DNA of 64,000 bases from Boswellia sacra (taxonomy: Eukaryota > Streptophyta > Magnoliopsida > Sapindales > Burseraceae), in contig SNVD02001278.1 in the NCBI GenBank assembly GCA_013180625.2, positions 1 to 64,000 on the forward strand. Direction: 5' to 3'. Below, in pieces: positions 33,785 through 44,847 of this stretch. Below the pieces are notes generated by a model that worked only from the letters and a program-made list of their open reading frames with translations, did no database searches and was not told the DNA's origin. A program made the translations under genes and the position numbers. How positions within the stretch are numbered: position 1 is the first letter of the stretch; each line of letters opens with the position of its first letter.

Positions 33785-33917
33785 GTTTCCGCGGATTTTG
33801 GGCAATTTAGACTGCGGTTCTAAAACCGCCGTATACACGTTTGTAGTTCATCCATTTACGACGGTTTTTAAAAACCGCCTCAAACGGGTGCAGTAAAAGC
33901 CCAGCTGTCTTGTAGTG
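33785..33917. repeat. Right subterminal repeats and terminus of CACTA-2
   Basis: Contains GACTGCGGTTCTAAAACCGCC and ACGACGGTTTTTAAAAACCG-type inverted motifs and the terminal CTTGTAGTG. Confidence 0.8.
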
Positions 33918-34118
33918 GCAATATGATGAATTAAGCTCTTATTAAGCATACATGTTTAAGTGTTCATCACTTTCTCAGATCCCTTGAGAGGAAGCAGTAA
34001 CAAAAACATCGAATAGACAGATGTAAACAAAGTTAAAAGGAATAGAGGAACAGTTTTATAAAAAAAACAGTATCAGAGCTCTTCTCCCCCTTGATTTCAG
34101 CACAAGTGCCAAAAGTAC

Positions 34119-35543
34119 TTAGCGAAGTCTTGGAGACTTTTGAACTGGTAGTGAAGAGGAACTGTCGGGTCGCTTCTTAATTCTGCCAGCCTTCACTTTG
34201 TACCGTTTTTCAGTAGTAGTGGAAGTAGGCTGCTCAGTGGGCTTAGAAATAGGCTGTGCATCAGTTGTCTCGGAAGAAGTAGCAGTAACTTCGGCTACAA
34301 CTCTACAAATCTCCTTGTCAAGTCTCTCTGCACTAGTTTCTATTGTGGGCAACTCAACAGCAAGTTGTTGAGAAGGAACCAGTGACTCTTCTTCAAGAAT
34401 AGGTAGTGGAGAAGTGGCTAGTGCAGTTGTTTCTTCAGCAGGAGGGGGTGTCTGAGTGTATTCGACAGGTGATGAGGTTGGAGCTTCATGTGGTGGTGAC
34501 TGTGTTGATGGTGGTGAATCATGATGCTCTGCTTCAGGGACTGGAGAAACAGGCGGTTCATTCTCAACAAGTGGTGAAGGCAAGTTCATCTCGGTTTCTG
34601 CTTGTGCTGGTTCATCTGACAAAGATTCATCTCTCAATGTAGGAGCTCTGGATTCAATTTTCTTCTTCTTCTTGTCAGATGGTTTCTTCACCATTTCAAC
34701 TTTCTTCTTTCTTGTCAATTTTTATCCCTTAGCAGTTGTCTTGATTTTCTTTTACTTCGATAATTTTTCTGTTGTTATATCTGTCTCAACAGCAGTTTGT
34801 GCAGTTTGTCCTGCTGTAGGCATTTGCTCAGCTTCTGCAGGCAGTGGTGCATCTGGTTCTAGTATTTACTCAACTGACTTCTCAGGAACCACATTCTTAG
34901 TTTCCATTGGCTGTGGCTCTTCTTCAGTACCAGAGTGTCCTGCAAATTTTGCCTCCAAAGCATGCTGTTTTGCTTTGATGTCCTTCAAATCCTGCACAAT
35001 CTTAGTCAAGGCAGAATTGATCAATACAAGCTGTTCTTCAACATTTTTCATTTGATTTTTCCTGACTCTCTTTGGCTTGGGTTCAGGTGCAGGCAGGTAA
35101 GACTTATCATGCAATCGAAGTAGAATGCTCTTTGTAATCGATTTTGACAGAATTTTGGTATGTTCCGTAGGACTAATAGGAATACTATTCTGTGCTAAAA
35201 TGCCTTGAATCAAGTATATAGACTAAACAAAATCACTTAAACCGTAGTTGTTGAAGTCAATAAGCTTTACCAGCCTTTCCATCTGCAACTTCCTTTGTGA
35301 AGAGTATTTCATGAATTTCTGCTTGATGTCGGTTGTGAGAAACTTGTTGTACTTCAGTTTAACTTTGTGTTTCATCTTCTTCACTGGAACTAACTCATCT
35401 TCGCTCATGGCTGGATCAATAGAAACCTCTGTATGAGGCTGTTGAGACTGAGATGACGGTGCACTGTTGCTTCTGTTGTGACTGGAGTCACTTTGAAAAG
35501 ATAAAGAACTGTTGGTCTTTGAAGTCTCAGATGTCTTCGCCAT
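34119..35543 (-). pseudogene. Third (3') ORF of SIRE-B, coiled-coil and Pro/Glu-rich (broken)
   Basis: Three collinear frames (35223-35543, 34866-35213, 34119-34718) together cover about 470 codons. Order: Ser/Gln-rich N-terminus, a basic segment, a probable coiled coil (NVEEQLVLINSALTKIVQDL), a Pro/Glu/Ser-rich region (34300-34600) and a basic C-terminus (KKRPDSSSSLPVQKSPRLR). It lies after RNase H, where SIRE elements carry an env-like ORF, but I see no signal peptide or membrane segment. In-frame stops occur near 35220, 34865 and 34720-34760. Function unknown. Confidence 0.65.
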
Positions 35544-36395
35544 TGTTAGGGTTTCCTGGTCTGCAACAATTTCTCAGAACATAGAGAGAGAGAAATAGGA
35601 CGAGGGACAGTAACTGTTGAATGGGTATGGAATGAACAGGAGAAGCCCTAACTTAATTTCGTAATATATTATGCTAAAAAAATTTTTGTTTCAAAATTTA
35701 ATATTAATTCCTTTTCCAAAAACATAATTCCCTTTTCAAAACCGTTTAATAACTGTCATTAATGAATAGGAATTCAAAATTTGATTTCCATTAGACTAAG
35801 GAGTTCTAATAGAGTTAGGATTCCTGCCATTAAAACTTCTCCCCCTCAATTCAATACAACTGACATAGCATTTTGACACATAGACACATAAGAATAGTCA
35901 AATTTCAGATCGGCACAAAGAACATCATATGTTATGAAAAACATAACAAAAAACAGTTAACAATAACATAACAACAATATCTGGACATCATATGAATCAT
36001 TCTAAGAAAGCATATTTTAGAGCTGTTTATTTACTTTTATTTTATTACTTAATCCAATTGAGTGATCAACTTGAGCATGCTTATTACACACACAAAAGTT
36101 GGTCTCAATGTGGATTTTCTAAATAAATACAGTAGCTTTTACACATGTATAGAGGTAGCCCTTTTCCATTTGAGTTGGTGACCTCACCATATTTCCTAGA
36201 TACAATGAAATTACTCTCCATGGATGGCTTTCACACATCATATTTTGGTAGCCCTCTCTGTATTTTTTATTTTTAAACCAGTATTTTATCATTCACATAA
36301 TTTTTATATCACAGCTCACACATGCTTAATTAGAAGAAAACTTATGATATTACAGATACAAATAGCATAACAGTAAGCAGTGTTTATTCATAAAA
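35544..36395 (-). other. SIRE-B spacer between RNase H and third ORF
   Basis: No gene. Purine tracts on the minus strand (complement of CTTCTCCCCCTCAATTC at 35838-35855) resemble internal polypurine tracts of SIRE elements. Confidence 0.6.
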
Positions 36396-37900
36396 CTAAC
36401 AGATGCCTAAGGCCTTTCTTAGATTTTCAAATTTTGTTGTGTCCAATGCCTTAGTGAACAAGTCAGCCAATTGTTTATCAGTGGAGATGTGTTCAATGTG
36501 TATCACCTTAGACTCTACTAGTTCCCTTATAAAATGGTACCTTATGTCAATGTGTTTTGTTCTAGAATGCTGAACAAGATTTTTAGAAATATTTATAGCA
36601 CTAGTATTATCACAAAACACAGTTATAGGCTTTTGTTCAATACCATAATCACTCAACATTTGCTTCATCCACAATAGTTGTGTACAACAACTCCCTGCTG
36701 CTATGTATTCAGCTTCAGCAATAGATAAAGAAATAGAACTCTGCTTTTTGCTGTGCCAAGAAACCAAGTTAGTACCAAGATAAAAATGCCCTCCTGATGT
36801 GCTTTTTCTATCATCTGTATTTCCTGCCTAATCAGCATCACTAAACCCTGCAAGATAATCATTTGTATCTTTAGAAAACCATATACCATAATCATGGGTT
36901 TCATGTACATACCTGATGATTCTTTTAGCCGCTGACAGATGTGATTCTTTGGGATTTGTTTGAAATCTTGCACAAAGTCCTACACTAAAGCACAAGTCTG
37001 GTCTACTTGCTGTGAGGTATAACAAATTGCCAATGATACTTCTATACAAACTTGCATTAACCTCTTTTCCTGCATTGTTTTTTGAAAGTTTCAGATTAGT
37101 ACTGATCAGAGTTTTCATTGGTTCGAATTCTCAAGCCCAAATTTCTTTACAAGATTTTTAGTATATTTTGATTGAGATAGGAATATCCCATCATTCATTT
37201 GCTTAACCTGCAATCCAAGAAAGAAATTTAATTCTCCTACCATGCTCATTTCAAACTCTTCCTGCATCAACTTAACAAACTCATTAGTTTTGCTTTTGTT
37301 AGTTGATCCGAATACAATGTCATCCACATAAATTTGAGCAACAATAAAATAGTTAGATGCATGTTTGATAAACAAAGTCTTATCATTGCTGCCTCTCTTA
37401 TAACCTCCGTTGATCAAAAAGTTTGTCAACCTTTAATACTCTAGGAGCTTGTTTCAAACCATACAAAGCTTTGTGCAATCTGTACGCAAAATCAGGATGT
37501 TTAGGATCTTCAAACCCTTAGGCTGTTCAACAAAAACTTCTTCATTGAGATAACGATTTAAAAATGTTGTTTTAACATCCATTTGGTACAACTTAAAATC
37601 AAGCAAACAAGCAATTACAAGTAGTAATCTGATTGACTCAAGTCTAGCTACTGGTGCAAAGGTTTCATCAAAGTCTATGCCTTCTACTTGTGTGTAACCT
37701 TGTGCAACTAGCCTAGCTTTATTTTTTACTACTTGACCACTTTCATCAGTTTTATTTTTGAATATCCATTTAGTTCCAATGACATTTGCATTTTCTAGCC
37801 TAGGAACTAATTCTCATACTTCATTCTTTTTAAACTGATTAAGTTCATCTTACATAGCTTGAATCTAAACATCTTCTTTTAAGGCTTCTTTCACATTTTT
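36396..37900 (-). pseudogene. SIRE-B reverse transcriptase and RNase H (broken)
   Basis: RT is degraded upstream (37430-37900, several stops), then readable in 37115-37429 with the catalytic QIYVDDIVFGSTN intact. The connection (36828-37118) has SIIGNLLYLTASRPDLCFSV. RNase H (36396-36767) has SIAEAEYIAAGSCC, CDNTSAINISKN, RTKHIDIRYHFIREL and ADLFTKAL, all standard copia blocks. A stop near 36828 and a frameshift near 37118 break the chain. Confidence 0.9.
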
Positions 37901-37935
37901 TGTTTAACTAAAGACACATAACATGCAAATCTTAC

Positions 37936-39210
37936 CTAATTACTTACCTTGCTCCGAGTTGTCATCATACCATCTGGTGTTCCAATAATAGAACTTGTTG
38001 GATGTGCCTTCTGAATCCAAGTGGGTGGATCATTTGTATCATCCTTATTCCTGATTGAATTTCTGTTAAAATCTGAGTTGTCAGTTGTCATTGTTACGTC
38101 GGGTGTAACAACAGCTGTTTCCTCTTTTATAACAGAATCTTCTTTATTGTTGCTACCTGAATCTGAATTTTCTGTAGCTTCTGTGAAGCTGGTTATGTTT
38201 TCCTCTTGTGAGTACTTTGCATAATCATCCAAATCATCAAACACGACGTTTGCAGATTCCATGACTACCTCAGTTCGAAGGTTGTAAACTCGAAATGCTT
38301 TGCTGTTTTGTGCATATTCCACAAAGACTCCTTCATCACTTCTCGGATCTAATTTTCCTAACTGCTCTCTATCATTTAAGATGTAACACCTGCATCCAAA
38401 AACATGAAAATATTTTAAATTCGGTTTTCTACCTTTCAAAATTTCATAAGGTGTCTGGTTAGTGCCAGGTCTTAGAAAAACCCTATTTGAAATATAGCAA
38501 GCAGTGCTTATTGCTTCAGCCCATAGCCTCTTGGTCAACTTCTTGTTATTGAGCATTACTCTAGCCATCTCTTGAAGAGTTCTATTCTTTCTTTCCATAA
38601 TGCCATTTTGTTCAGGGGTTTTGGGAGCTAAAAATTCATGATCAACTCCATGATATTTGCAAAAGTCAGCATAGCTAACGTTTTCAAATTCCTTTCCATG
38701 ATCACTTCTTATTCTCACAATCCTTCCAATGTTCCTGTTTTGCTCATTTTCAAGTTTAACACAAAGATTCCTGAAAGCTTCAAAAGTGTCAGATTTTTCT
38801 TTAATGAAATCAACCCAAGTATATATAGAAAAATCATCCACATAAACAAATATTTATCTCTTACTTGTAATGCTTTCAATTTGTATAGGACCCATAAGAT
38901 CCATGTGAAGCAAATCAAGTATTTTGGATGTGCTAAGATATGGATTTGATTTGTGTGAACTTCTAATTTGTTTTCCTATTTGACATGGTCCACAAATTTC
39001 ATTAACTTTGTCATCAAGTTTAGGAACTCCTTTTACAGCATCTAACTTAGTTAATTTAGCCAAGTCTTTATAATTTAAGTGTCCTAATTTTTGATGCCAT
39101 AGTTCTAAATCTGAAATCCTAGTTTGAAATGCAATCTTTACCAAATAACAATTATTCGAAGATATATTACCTTCCAGAATGCATTTACCAAAGTTATTTA
39201 AACCATGCAT
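37936..39210 (-). pseudogene. SIRE-B GAG-pre-integrase and integrase (broken)
   Basis: The zinc-binding region reads HQKLGHLNYKDLAKL and CGPCQIGKQ (38854-39210). The core (37936-38841) has DDFSIYTWVDF, RSDHGKEFEN, PEQNGIMERKNRTLQEMARV and TPYEILKGRKPN, so the three catalytic acidic residues appear present. A stop near 38850 separates the two frames. The C-terminal acidic linker follows. Confidence 0.9.
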
Positions 39211-39392
39211 TTGTTTTGTGTGAAATTAACAATATACTTGTCATCACATATCTGACTAATACTAATAAGATTAGCATCTAAACCTTTAACCAACAAGACA
39301 TTTTGAAAATTGGGTAGGCCATTGACATTCAAAGTGCCTTTACCAATGATCTTACTCTTTGCTCCATCTCTATAGGTGATATTTCCTTCCCT

Positions 39393-40367
39393 TCATGCTT
39401 CAAAATTTGATAAAAACTGTTTATTTCCAGTCATGTGCCTCGAACAACCACTGTCAAAATACCACAAATCGTTAGATACATGATTAAGTGCAGTAAACGC
39501 AACATGGCATACTGTCTTATCTTTCTTAACCCATTGCAGTTGTGACTTTGGTAATAGTTTGAACTGTCTTGATCTTTTATGTAAAAGATTTAATAATTTA
39601 AAGCATCTAGGCCTAATATGTCCCTTTTTACCACAAAAATAACAAGTTGGAATGAATTTTCTTACCTTTTCGGGACTGGATTTGAAAGAACTCAAAGGAG
39701 AAATAAATGTTTTATTAGTTTTTGAACTAGGACTCGACCTCAAGGAGCTAAGTTCAGAACTTTTACTTGATGTTGATGCTTTCACAAAAACTGTTTTTGA
39801 TGAAGATGCAACATTACCTTCTGTATACCCTAATCCTTATTTGTTGAAGTTGTCTCTTCCAAGACTCAAGACCTTATCAAGTTTGGTTGCCCCAATTTTG
39901 AGTTGATCAATACACCTTTTGCTTTCAACCAGTTCTATTGTAATTTTCTTAATATGTGTTGTTTTATTTGTCAAAACAGTCTCCAGTTCAGTGATATGGT
40001 TTTCAGCATAAGATTTTTCACATTACAACACCTCAATCTTCTTCTTTAAGGCTTTGATTTCTTCGTTCTGACTCAACCATTCACCATAGAGTGCATTGTA
40101 TGTTTCTTGCAACTCTTCATAGTATTCTGGGCCATCTTCTTCATCTGAATGATCACCACTGGTTTTGTAATTTTCTGTTATGTCTGACATAACAGCCTTT
40201 CCTTTATCAGCTGCAGATGTAGTAAATGCAATAAAATTGCTCATGCAATCTTGATCTTCTGAATTCGATTCTGGTTCATCACTCTAGGTTGCTGTCAGGC
40301 CTTTGTTTTTCTTCTTGAGATTAGCACATTCAGATTGAATATGCCCATAACCAAAACATTCATAACA
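39393..40367 (-). pseudogene. SIRE-B zinc knuckles and aspartic protease (broken)
   Basis: A CCHC knuckle CYECFGYGHIQSEC lies at about 40326-40367, just after a TAG that ends the gag frame. A glutamate-rich coiled-coil stretch follows (40023-40244). A second knuckle CYFCGKKGHIRPRC and the protease active site WYFDSGCSRHMTG are in 39393-39785. Stops at about 40288, 40020 and 39835 interrupt the frame. Confidence 0.85.
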
Positions 40368-41270
40368 CTAAATCTGTCCTTTCTTATCTGGTTGTTTCAC
40401 TTTCTTCTTGTCATTCTCCTTGCTGAACTTCTTGAACTTATCTTCGTTTGCGTTTGATGGCTTCCCTTGATTCTTTTTCTTGAAATTTCTTTTCATGAAC
40501 TTGACATAATTTCTTGTTAGAAAAGCTATCTGTTTAGAATCAGTTTCATTAAGCTCATAATTACTTTCATCATCAGATTTTTCAGTTTTAGCATTGAATG
40601 CAATGCTTTTTCCTTTTTGCTTCCTAGCACTTTGATTAATTTCAAAGTTTTGGAGAATGCCAACCAGTTCATCAACCCTCATTTCATCAGTGTTTTTAAC
40701 TTTCTCAATGACTGAAATTTTAGGTTGAAATTTATCTGGGACAGACCTAATTATTTTACTAACAATTTCTGCATCAGTGAAAGTTTTTCCAAGCATGTAT
40801 GCCGAATTTGTGATATGACATATCTTAGAGTAAATCTTAGAAATTGATTTATCCTCATGCATCATTAAAGTTTCAAATTGAGAATTAAGTCTCATCAATT
40901 TAGATCTTTTAACAGATGCAGTACCTTCATGTTTTACCTCAAGTATGTCCCATGCTTCTTTGGCCACTTTGCATCTAAAAATCTGTCTGAAATTGTTTAA
41001 GTCCACTGCAGTAAAAATTGCATTAAGAGCCTTTGAATTCCAACTGGGACGTTTGCATTCTTCATCAGTCCATTCATCCTCAGGCTTGGGTTCGAAATCT
41101 CCAAAAGCATTCGATTTTGTTGGTGGTGTCCATCCTTTAAGCACACTAGTCCATGCCCTATCATCAAGAGATTTGATATATATCATCATTCTTACCTTCA
41201 AATATGGGTAATTACCATCATCAAGAATAGGTGGTTGTGTTCCGGATCCTCCATTGCGAATAAACTCCAT
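40368..41270 (-). pseudogene. SIRE-B gag
   Basis: A 300-codon frame starting MEFIRNGGSGTQPPILDDGN at the ATG near 41270. Gag blocks: WTDEECKRPSWNSKALNAIF, AKEAWDILEVKHEG, and the lysine-rich end KKVKQPDKKGQI. The frame ends in a stop immediately before the zinc knuckle, so the full gag-pol is interrupted. Lineage by the SIRE-like DSKQIAFLTRNYVKFMKR stretch. Confidence 0.85.
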
Positions 41271-41321
41271 TCTTCCATATCGATCTAATCGTTTTCTTCA
41301 CTTGTCTATCAGTGAACCTGG

Positions 41322-41331
41322 TCTGATACCA
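41322..41331 (-). other. tRNA-iMet primer binding site of SIRE-B
   Basis: The minus strand reads TGGTATCAGA, matching initiator methionine tRNA. It lies two bases inside the 5' LTR end. Confidence 0.8.
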
Positions 41332-41333
41332 GT

Positions 41334-42083
41334 TGAAAGTTCTAGAAGTATGTAGTTATAATAAATACAACAGTAAACTGTAAAGTAAATCGGCACAGGA
41401 GGATTTTTAACGTGGTTCGATTATAAAACCTACATCCACTGACAACTATAGAGCTGCAATTCACTAGTTCTTGTTTGTACAATCTTTAGGATCTTTTACA
41501 GTGCTGACTCACTCTCACACACTTACCTAATCTTTGTAAAACAAAATCCCGCCAAGATTTTAAACTCTAGTAACACTGCTCACTCTCTGTCACAGATAAC
41601 TTAACAACACACTATTAAGTTATACATAACAATGATGTGTGACACTGAATTACATAAACATTTAACTCGCAAGTTCTCTCAAGTGTCTACTAACTCACAC
41701 AGACCTAATCAATAATTCATGCATGATTACAACCTCTCTTACATGAATGAAACACTCATAACATCAAATCAAAAAGACATTCCTATTTGCGTTGAAGCTC
41801 TCCTCTTTAATTCTTGTAATGCTGAAACCTAAACTCACATAACACACCACATAATCAGCATACTCAGTTATGTAAAAATAACTTTGTATATATAGTGGTA
41901 TGCCTGGATGAAATCTCCTTAAAATCCTGTAAAAATTCTAATCAAAATCATATTAGGATAAGGAGAAATATAATAGGAAGTGTTATAATTAAACTCCTAA
42001 AGGAATTTGGACACAAATAAGTATTATCCTATTTTAATTGGAATACAAGAAACAATATCCTAATTTAAGGAGATATTTATTTT
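41334..42083 (-). repeat. 5' LTR of SIRE-B, truncated
   Basis: Starts TGAAAGTTC next to the primer site. From 41675 it matches 3650-4050. It is cut at about 42083 by the Athila-3 fragment; about 110 bp of its outer end is missing. Confidence 0.85.
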
Positions 42084-44847
42084 TTCAAGACAATGTATCA
42101 AAAAGTTTCCAAGACAGTTAAAATTATCCATGAAAAAGTCTAAACAATCTCAACCATGTCATGAAAATGCATTAAACATTGCACTCTTTGAAAAGTGGCT
42201 GGGGCCATTACAAAGCCCAAATGGCATGCTCCGTAAAATGCCAATAAAAAAGCGCCAAAGGGGTCAAGTGAATGTGCGTATTATTCTGGTCTTCAAGTGC
42301 CACAGGGGGGATTTGATAGTAGCCTGAGTATCCATCAAGGAAGCGTAGTAGGATTCCTGCTACTCTTTCAAGAATTTGGTCAAGGAAGGGTAAGGGGGGG
42401 GGGGAAAAATGCGTCCTTTTCAGTGACAGATTTAATTTTATATAATCAATGCACATCCTACAACTAGATGAGACACGAGTTGGCAATAATTCACCCTTTT
42501 CATTTTTAACTACTGTAATGCCAGATTTCTTAGGTACTACTTGTGTAGGGCTTACCACTTCACTATCAGAAAAATAGGGATAGATCAATTCCACAAAATC
42601 AACGTCCGCTTTTGAGCACACTTCAGCCCTAATGACCTCTTTCATGTGTGGATTTAATCTCCGTTGAGGTTGTTGAGAGGTTTTGGCATTTTCCTCTAAA
42701 TGTATTCTATGTGTGCAAATTAAAGGGTTAATGCCTTTTATATCGTTTAAAGTCCACCCAATTGCATTTTTATGCCTTTTAAGCACTTCTATCAACTTAC
42801 CTTGTTTCTCGCATGTGAGGGATGAAGAAATTACCACCGGATATGTCTGATTCTCCCCAAGATATGCATATTCGTCCTTACAGGTAAGGGCTTCAATTCT
42901 AGCTTAGGAGCTTCACCTTCCTTGCTTTCATTCATTTGCCCCAATTCTTCAAATCTTGATTTTGAGCCTTTTTCCATCACCTGTGCACAATCCAATAAAG
43001 AGCATATATCAGAACGATCAGACTCTAGTTCCATGCTTGATTCTAATGAATTCACTAGAGAAGTTTCCAAAGGGTCAGAAGAACTCCCTTTTCGGATGTG
43101 ATCTTCCACAATCGATTCAATTACATTGCTGCATAACTCATATCTCTTCTTCATGTGGTTGTTTGCACATATTAAAAACATAATTGCTAATGTAATGTCT
43201 CCAAATGATAGCTTCAGGACTCATTCCGCAATTAATCAAAGTATAGAAGTAGCTAGAAATGGACGCCCTAACAATAACAGGAATTGAATGTTACTTCCAC
43301 TGGTTGTGTGTCAATGACGATAAAAACCACTGGGTAAATGAATTTATCGGAACTGAACTAACACATCTTCTACTATTCCTCTTGGTACTTTAAATGATCT
43401 ATCAGCAAGCAAAAGAGTGACAGAAGTTGGTTTTAACTCACCTAGATTGAGTTTTTGAAAAACCGAGTATGGAAGCAAATTCACACTAGCACCAAGATCA
43501 AGTAAAGCTTGTTAAATTTTATGGTCTCCAATAACACATGAAATTGTAGGACAACCTGGATCCTTATATTTCACTGTATTATTATTTTGAAGAATAGCAC
43601 TTACTTGCTCGGCTAGAAAGGCCTTCTTTTTCACATTCAGTTTTCTTTTCACAGTGCACAAGTCTTTCAAAAATTTTGCATAAGAAGGTACCTATTTGAT
43701 CACATCAAGCAAGGGAATGTTGACCTTTACATGTTTGAAAATTTCAAAGATTTCAGAATTGTGAGTTGGCTTCTTTTGTGTAGCTAATGCTTGAGGAAAT
43801 GGAGACACAGATGAGGATTTGCTTTCTTCTTCGCTAGGTGTTGGGTTGGCAACCTCTTCCTGTCCTTTAGAGATCGATTCTTCTTCTTTCTCACAAGGGT
43901 CAGGAATGTGTTTTTCAACAATCTTACCATTGCGAAGGAGATCTGATGAAGGACCTTAGCTTGGTGAAACAATAAGTGCGTTATTTTGAACTCCCCTGCG
44001 CATTTGAGTTAGATTGATCTTTGGGGTTGCAATGTTTGAGGAAGAAATTTCATTCTTCTTGGATGCTAAATGTAGATGCAAATTTGCAGAGTTCTGACAA
44101 ATTTGCTAGTGTTTGCAGCAGTTTGACTATTGAAAGTCTCTGGGCTTTGTAATGATGAAGGCCAATGTTTCTCAAAGTCTTCCTAGGAGGAGGAGCAAGC
44201 ATATGCATGATCATGAGAATTTTGAAAATTTGTCATGTTTGAAAAGGGACTTGTGAAGATTGTGCATGATTGTCATTTTTCCAACTAAAATTTGGATGAT
44301 TTCTCCAACCAGGATTGTAGTTTTGTGAATATGGATTGTGATTTGGCCTTTTGAAAGTGTTCAAGGCATTGGCTTCTTCATAGGGACATTCCCTAAAGGC
44401 AGGCAAAGTTAGGCAATCATCAGTAGAATGGTCATTGTCATCATAGATGTTACAGACATTTTCTTGAATAGATTTCAATTGACCATTCTTTTTCATCTCT
44501 AAAGCCTCGACTTTTCTAGCTAGGGATGCAAATTTGGCTTGAAGGTCATGGTCTTCCCTAAGGTGCCAGCAGTGTCCTAATTTTGTGCCTTTTCTGCCAA
44601 GGAATCTAGGAAGTCAAGTGCTTCCTCAGGGTCTTTTTCTTTAAATTCTCTATTACACATTAATTCCACTAGTTGCCTATCTTGAGGTGTTAACCCTTCA
44701 TAGAAGTGTGCAACTATTCTCCAAGTTTCAAACCCATGGTGAGGATAGGTATTAAGTAGTTCTTTATACCTATCCCAACATTGGTAAAGGGTTTCTCCTT
44801 GTTTTTGAGAGAAATTAGAAATTTGTCCTTTAAGAGAATTTGTTCTA
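42084..44847 (-). mobile_element. Athila-3: internal fragment (RT part, protease, gag)
   Basis: The fragment is collinear with Athila-1 10600-13400 and Athila-2 51750-54500. It begins inside RT (just before the FMDD region), passes through RT N-terminus (42208-42837, with MCIDYIKLN), linker (42831-43181), protease remnant (43182-43640), the MTLRNGK linker region (about 43780-43970), and gag with CCHC-like CNIYDDNDHSTDDC (one cysteine changed to tyrosine) and NSLKGQISNFSQKQGETLYQ. Both ends are truncated. Small indels are very dense, and a run of nine G lies at about 42396-42404, so some breaks may be sequencing errors. Confidence 0.85.

Larger units (their letters stand above)
27123..33917. 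mobile_element. CACTA-2: non-autonomous Pack-CACTA carrying host gene fragments
   Basis: The termini are CACTACAA (27123) and TTGTAGTG (ending 33917), flanked by GCA at 27120-27122 and 33918-33920. Length is 6.8 kb. Subterminal repeats (GCGGTTTT, CCGCCGTAAA) differ from those of CACTA-1, so it is another family. I find no transposase. Inside are minus-strand exons with good splice signals from at least three recognisable plant genes (cullin-3, LRR protein, RBR-type RING) and one unidentified gene. Confidence 0.9.
4540..33969 (-). mobile_element. Athila-1: Ty3/gypsy Athila-type element carrying CRP and LOG genes
   Basis: LTRs of about 1.35 kb lie at 4540-5886 and 25818-33969 (the latter split by CACTA-2). 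The minus-strand order is 5' LTR, tRNA-Asp primer site, gag, protease, RT, RNase H, integrase, then a cysteine-rich protein gene and a LOG gene, non-coding region, polypurine tract and 3' LTR. Flanks CTTAC (4535-4539) and CTTTC (33970-33974) agree at four of five bases and may be the target duplication in SIRE-B. CACTA-1 lies in gag. gag and pol are full of stops and frameshifts, so the copy cannot move by itself. Without insertions the element is about 10.8 kb. Confidence 0.9.
25818..33969 (-). repeat. 5' LTR of Athila-1, interrupted by CACTA-2
   Basis: The LTR pieces are 25818-27122 and 33921-33969, together about 1.35 kb and closely matching 4540-5886. The uninterrupted site in the other LTR reads TTAATGCAATATG; here GCA is doubled around CACTA-2. 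Confidence 0.9.
3650..42083 (-). mobile_element. SIRE-B: Ty1/copia element with an extra 3' ORF, split by Athila-1
   Basis: On the minus strand the order is 5' LTR (41334-42083, truncated), tRNA-iMet primer site, gag, zinc knuckle, protease, integrase, RT, RNase H, a third ORF, 3' non-coding region, Athila-1 insertion (4540-33969), remaining 3' non-coding region with polypurine tract, and part of the 3' LTR (3650-4170). The two LTR pieces overlap for about 400 bp of near-identical sequence (around 3650-4050 and 41675-42083), which ties the halves together. The 3' LTR is cut by SIRE-A, the 5' LTR by the Athila-3 fragment. Many stops interrupt the genes. Confidence 0.85.

Noticed and set aside
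33419..33838. 139-codon minus-strand ORF upstream of the cullin-3 exon
   Set aside because: It corresponds to the captured 5' UTR and the CACTA subterminal region in another frame; no protein resemblance.
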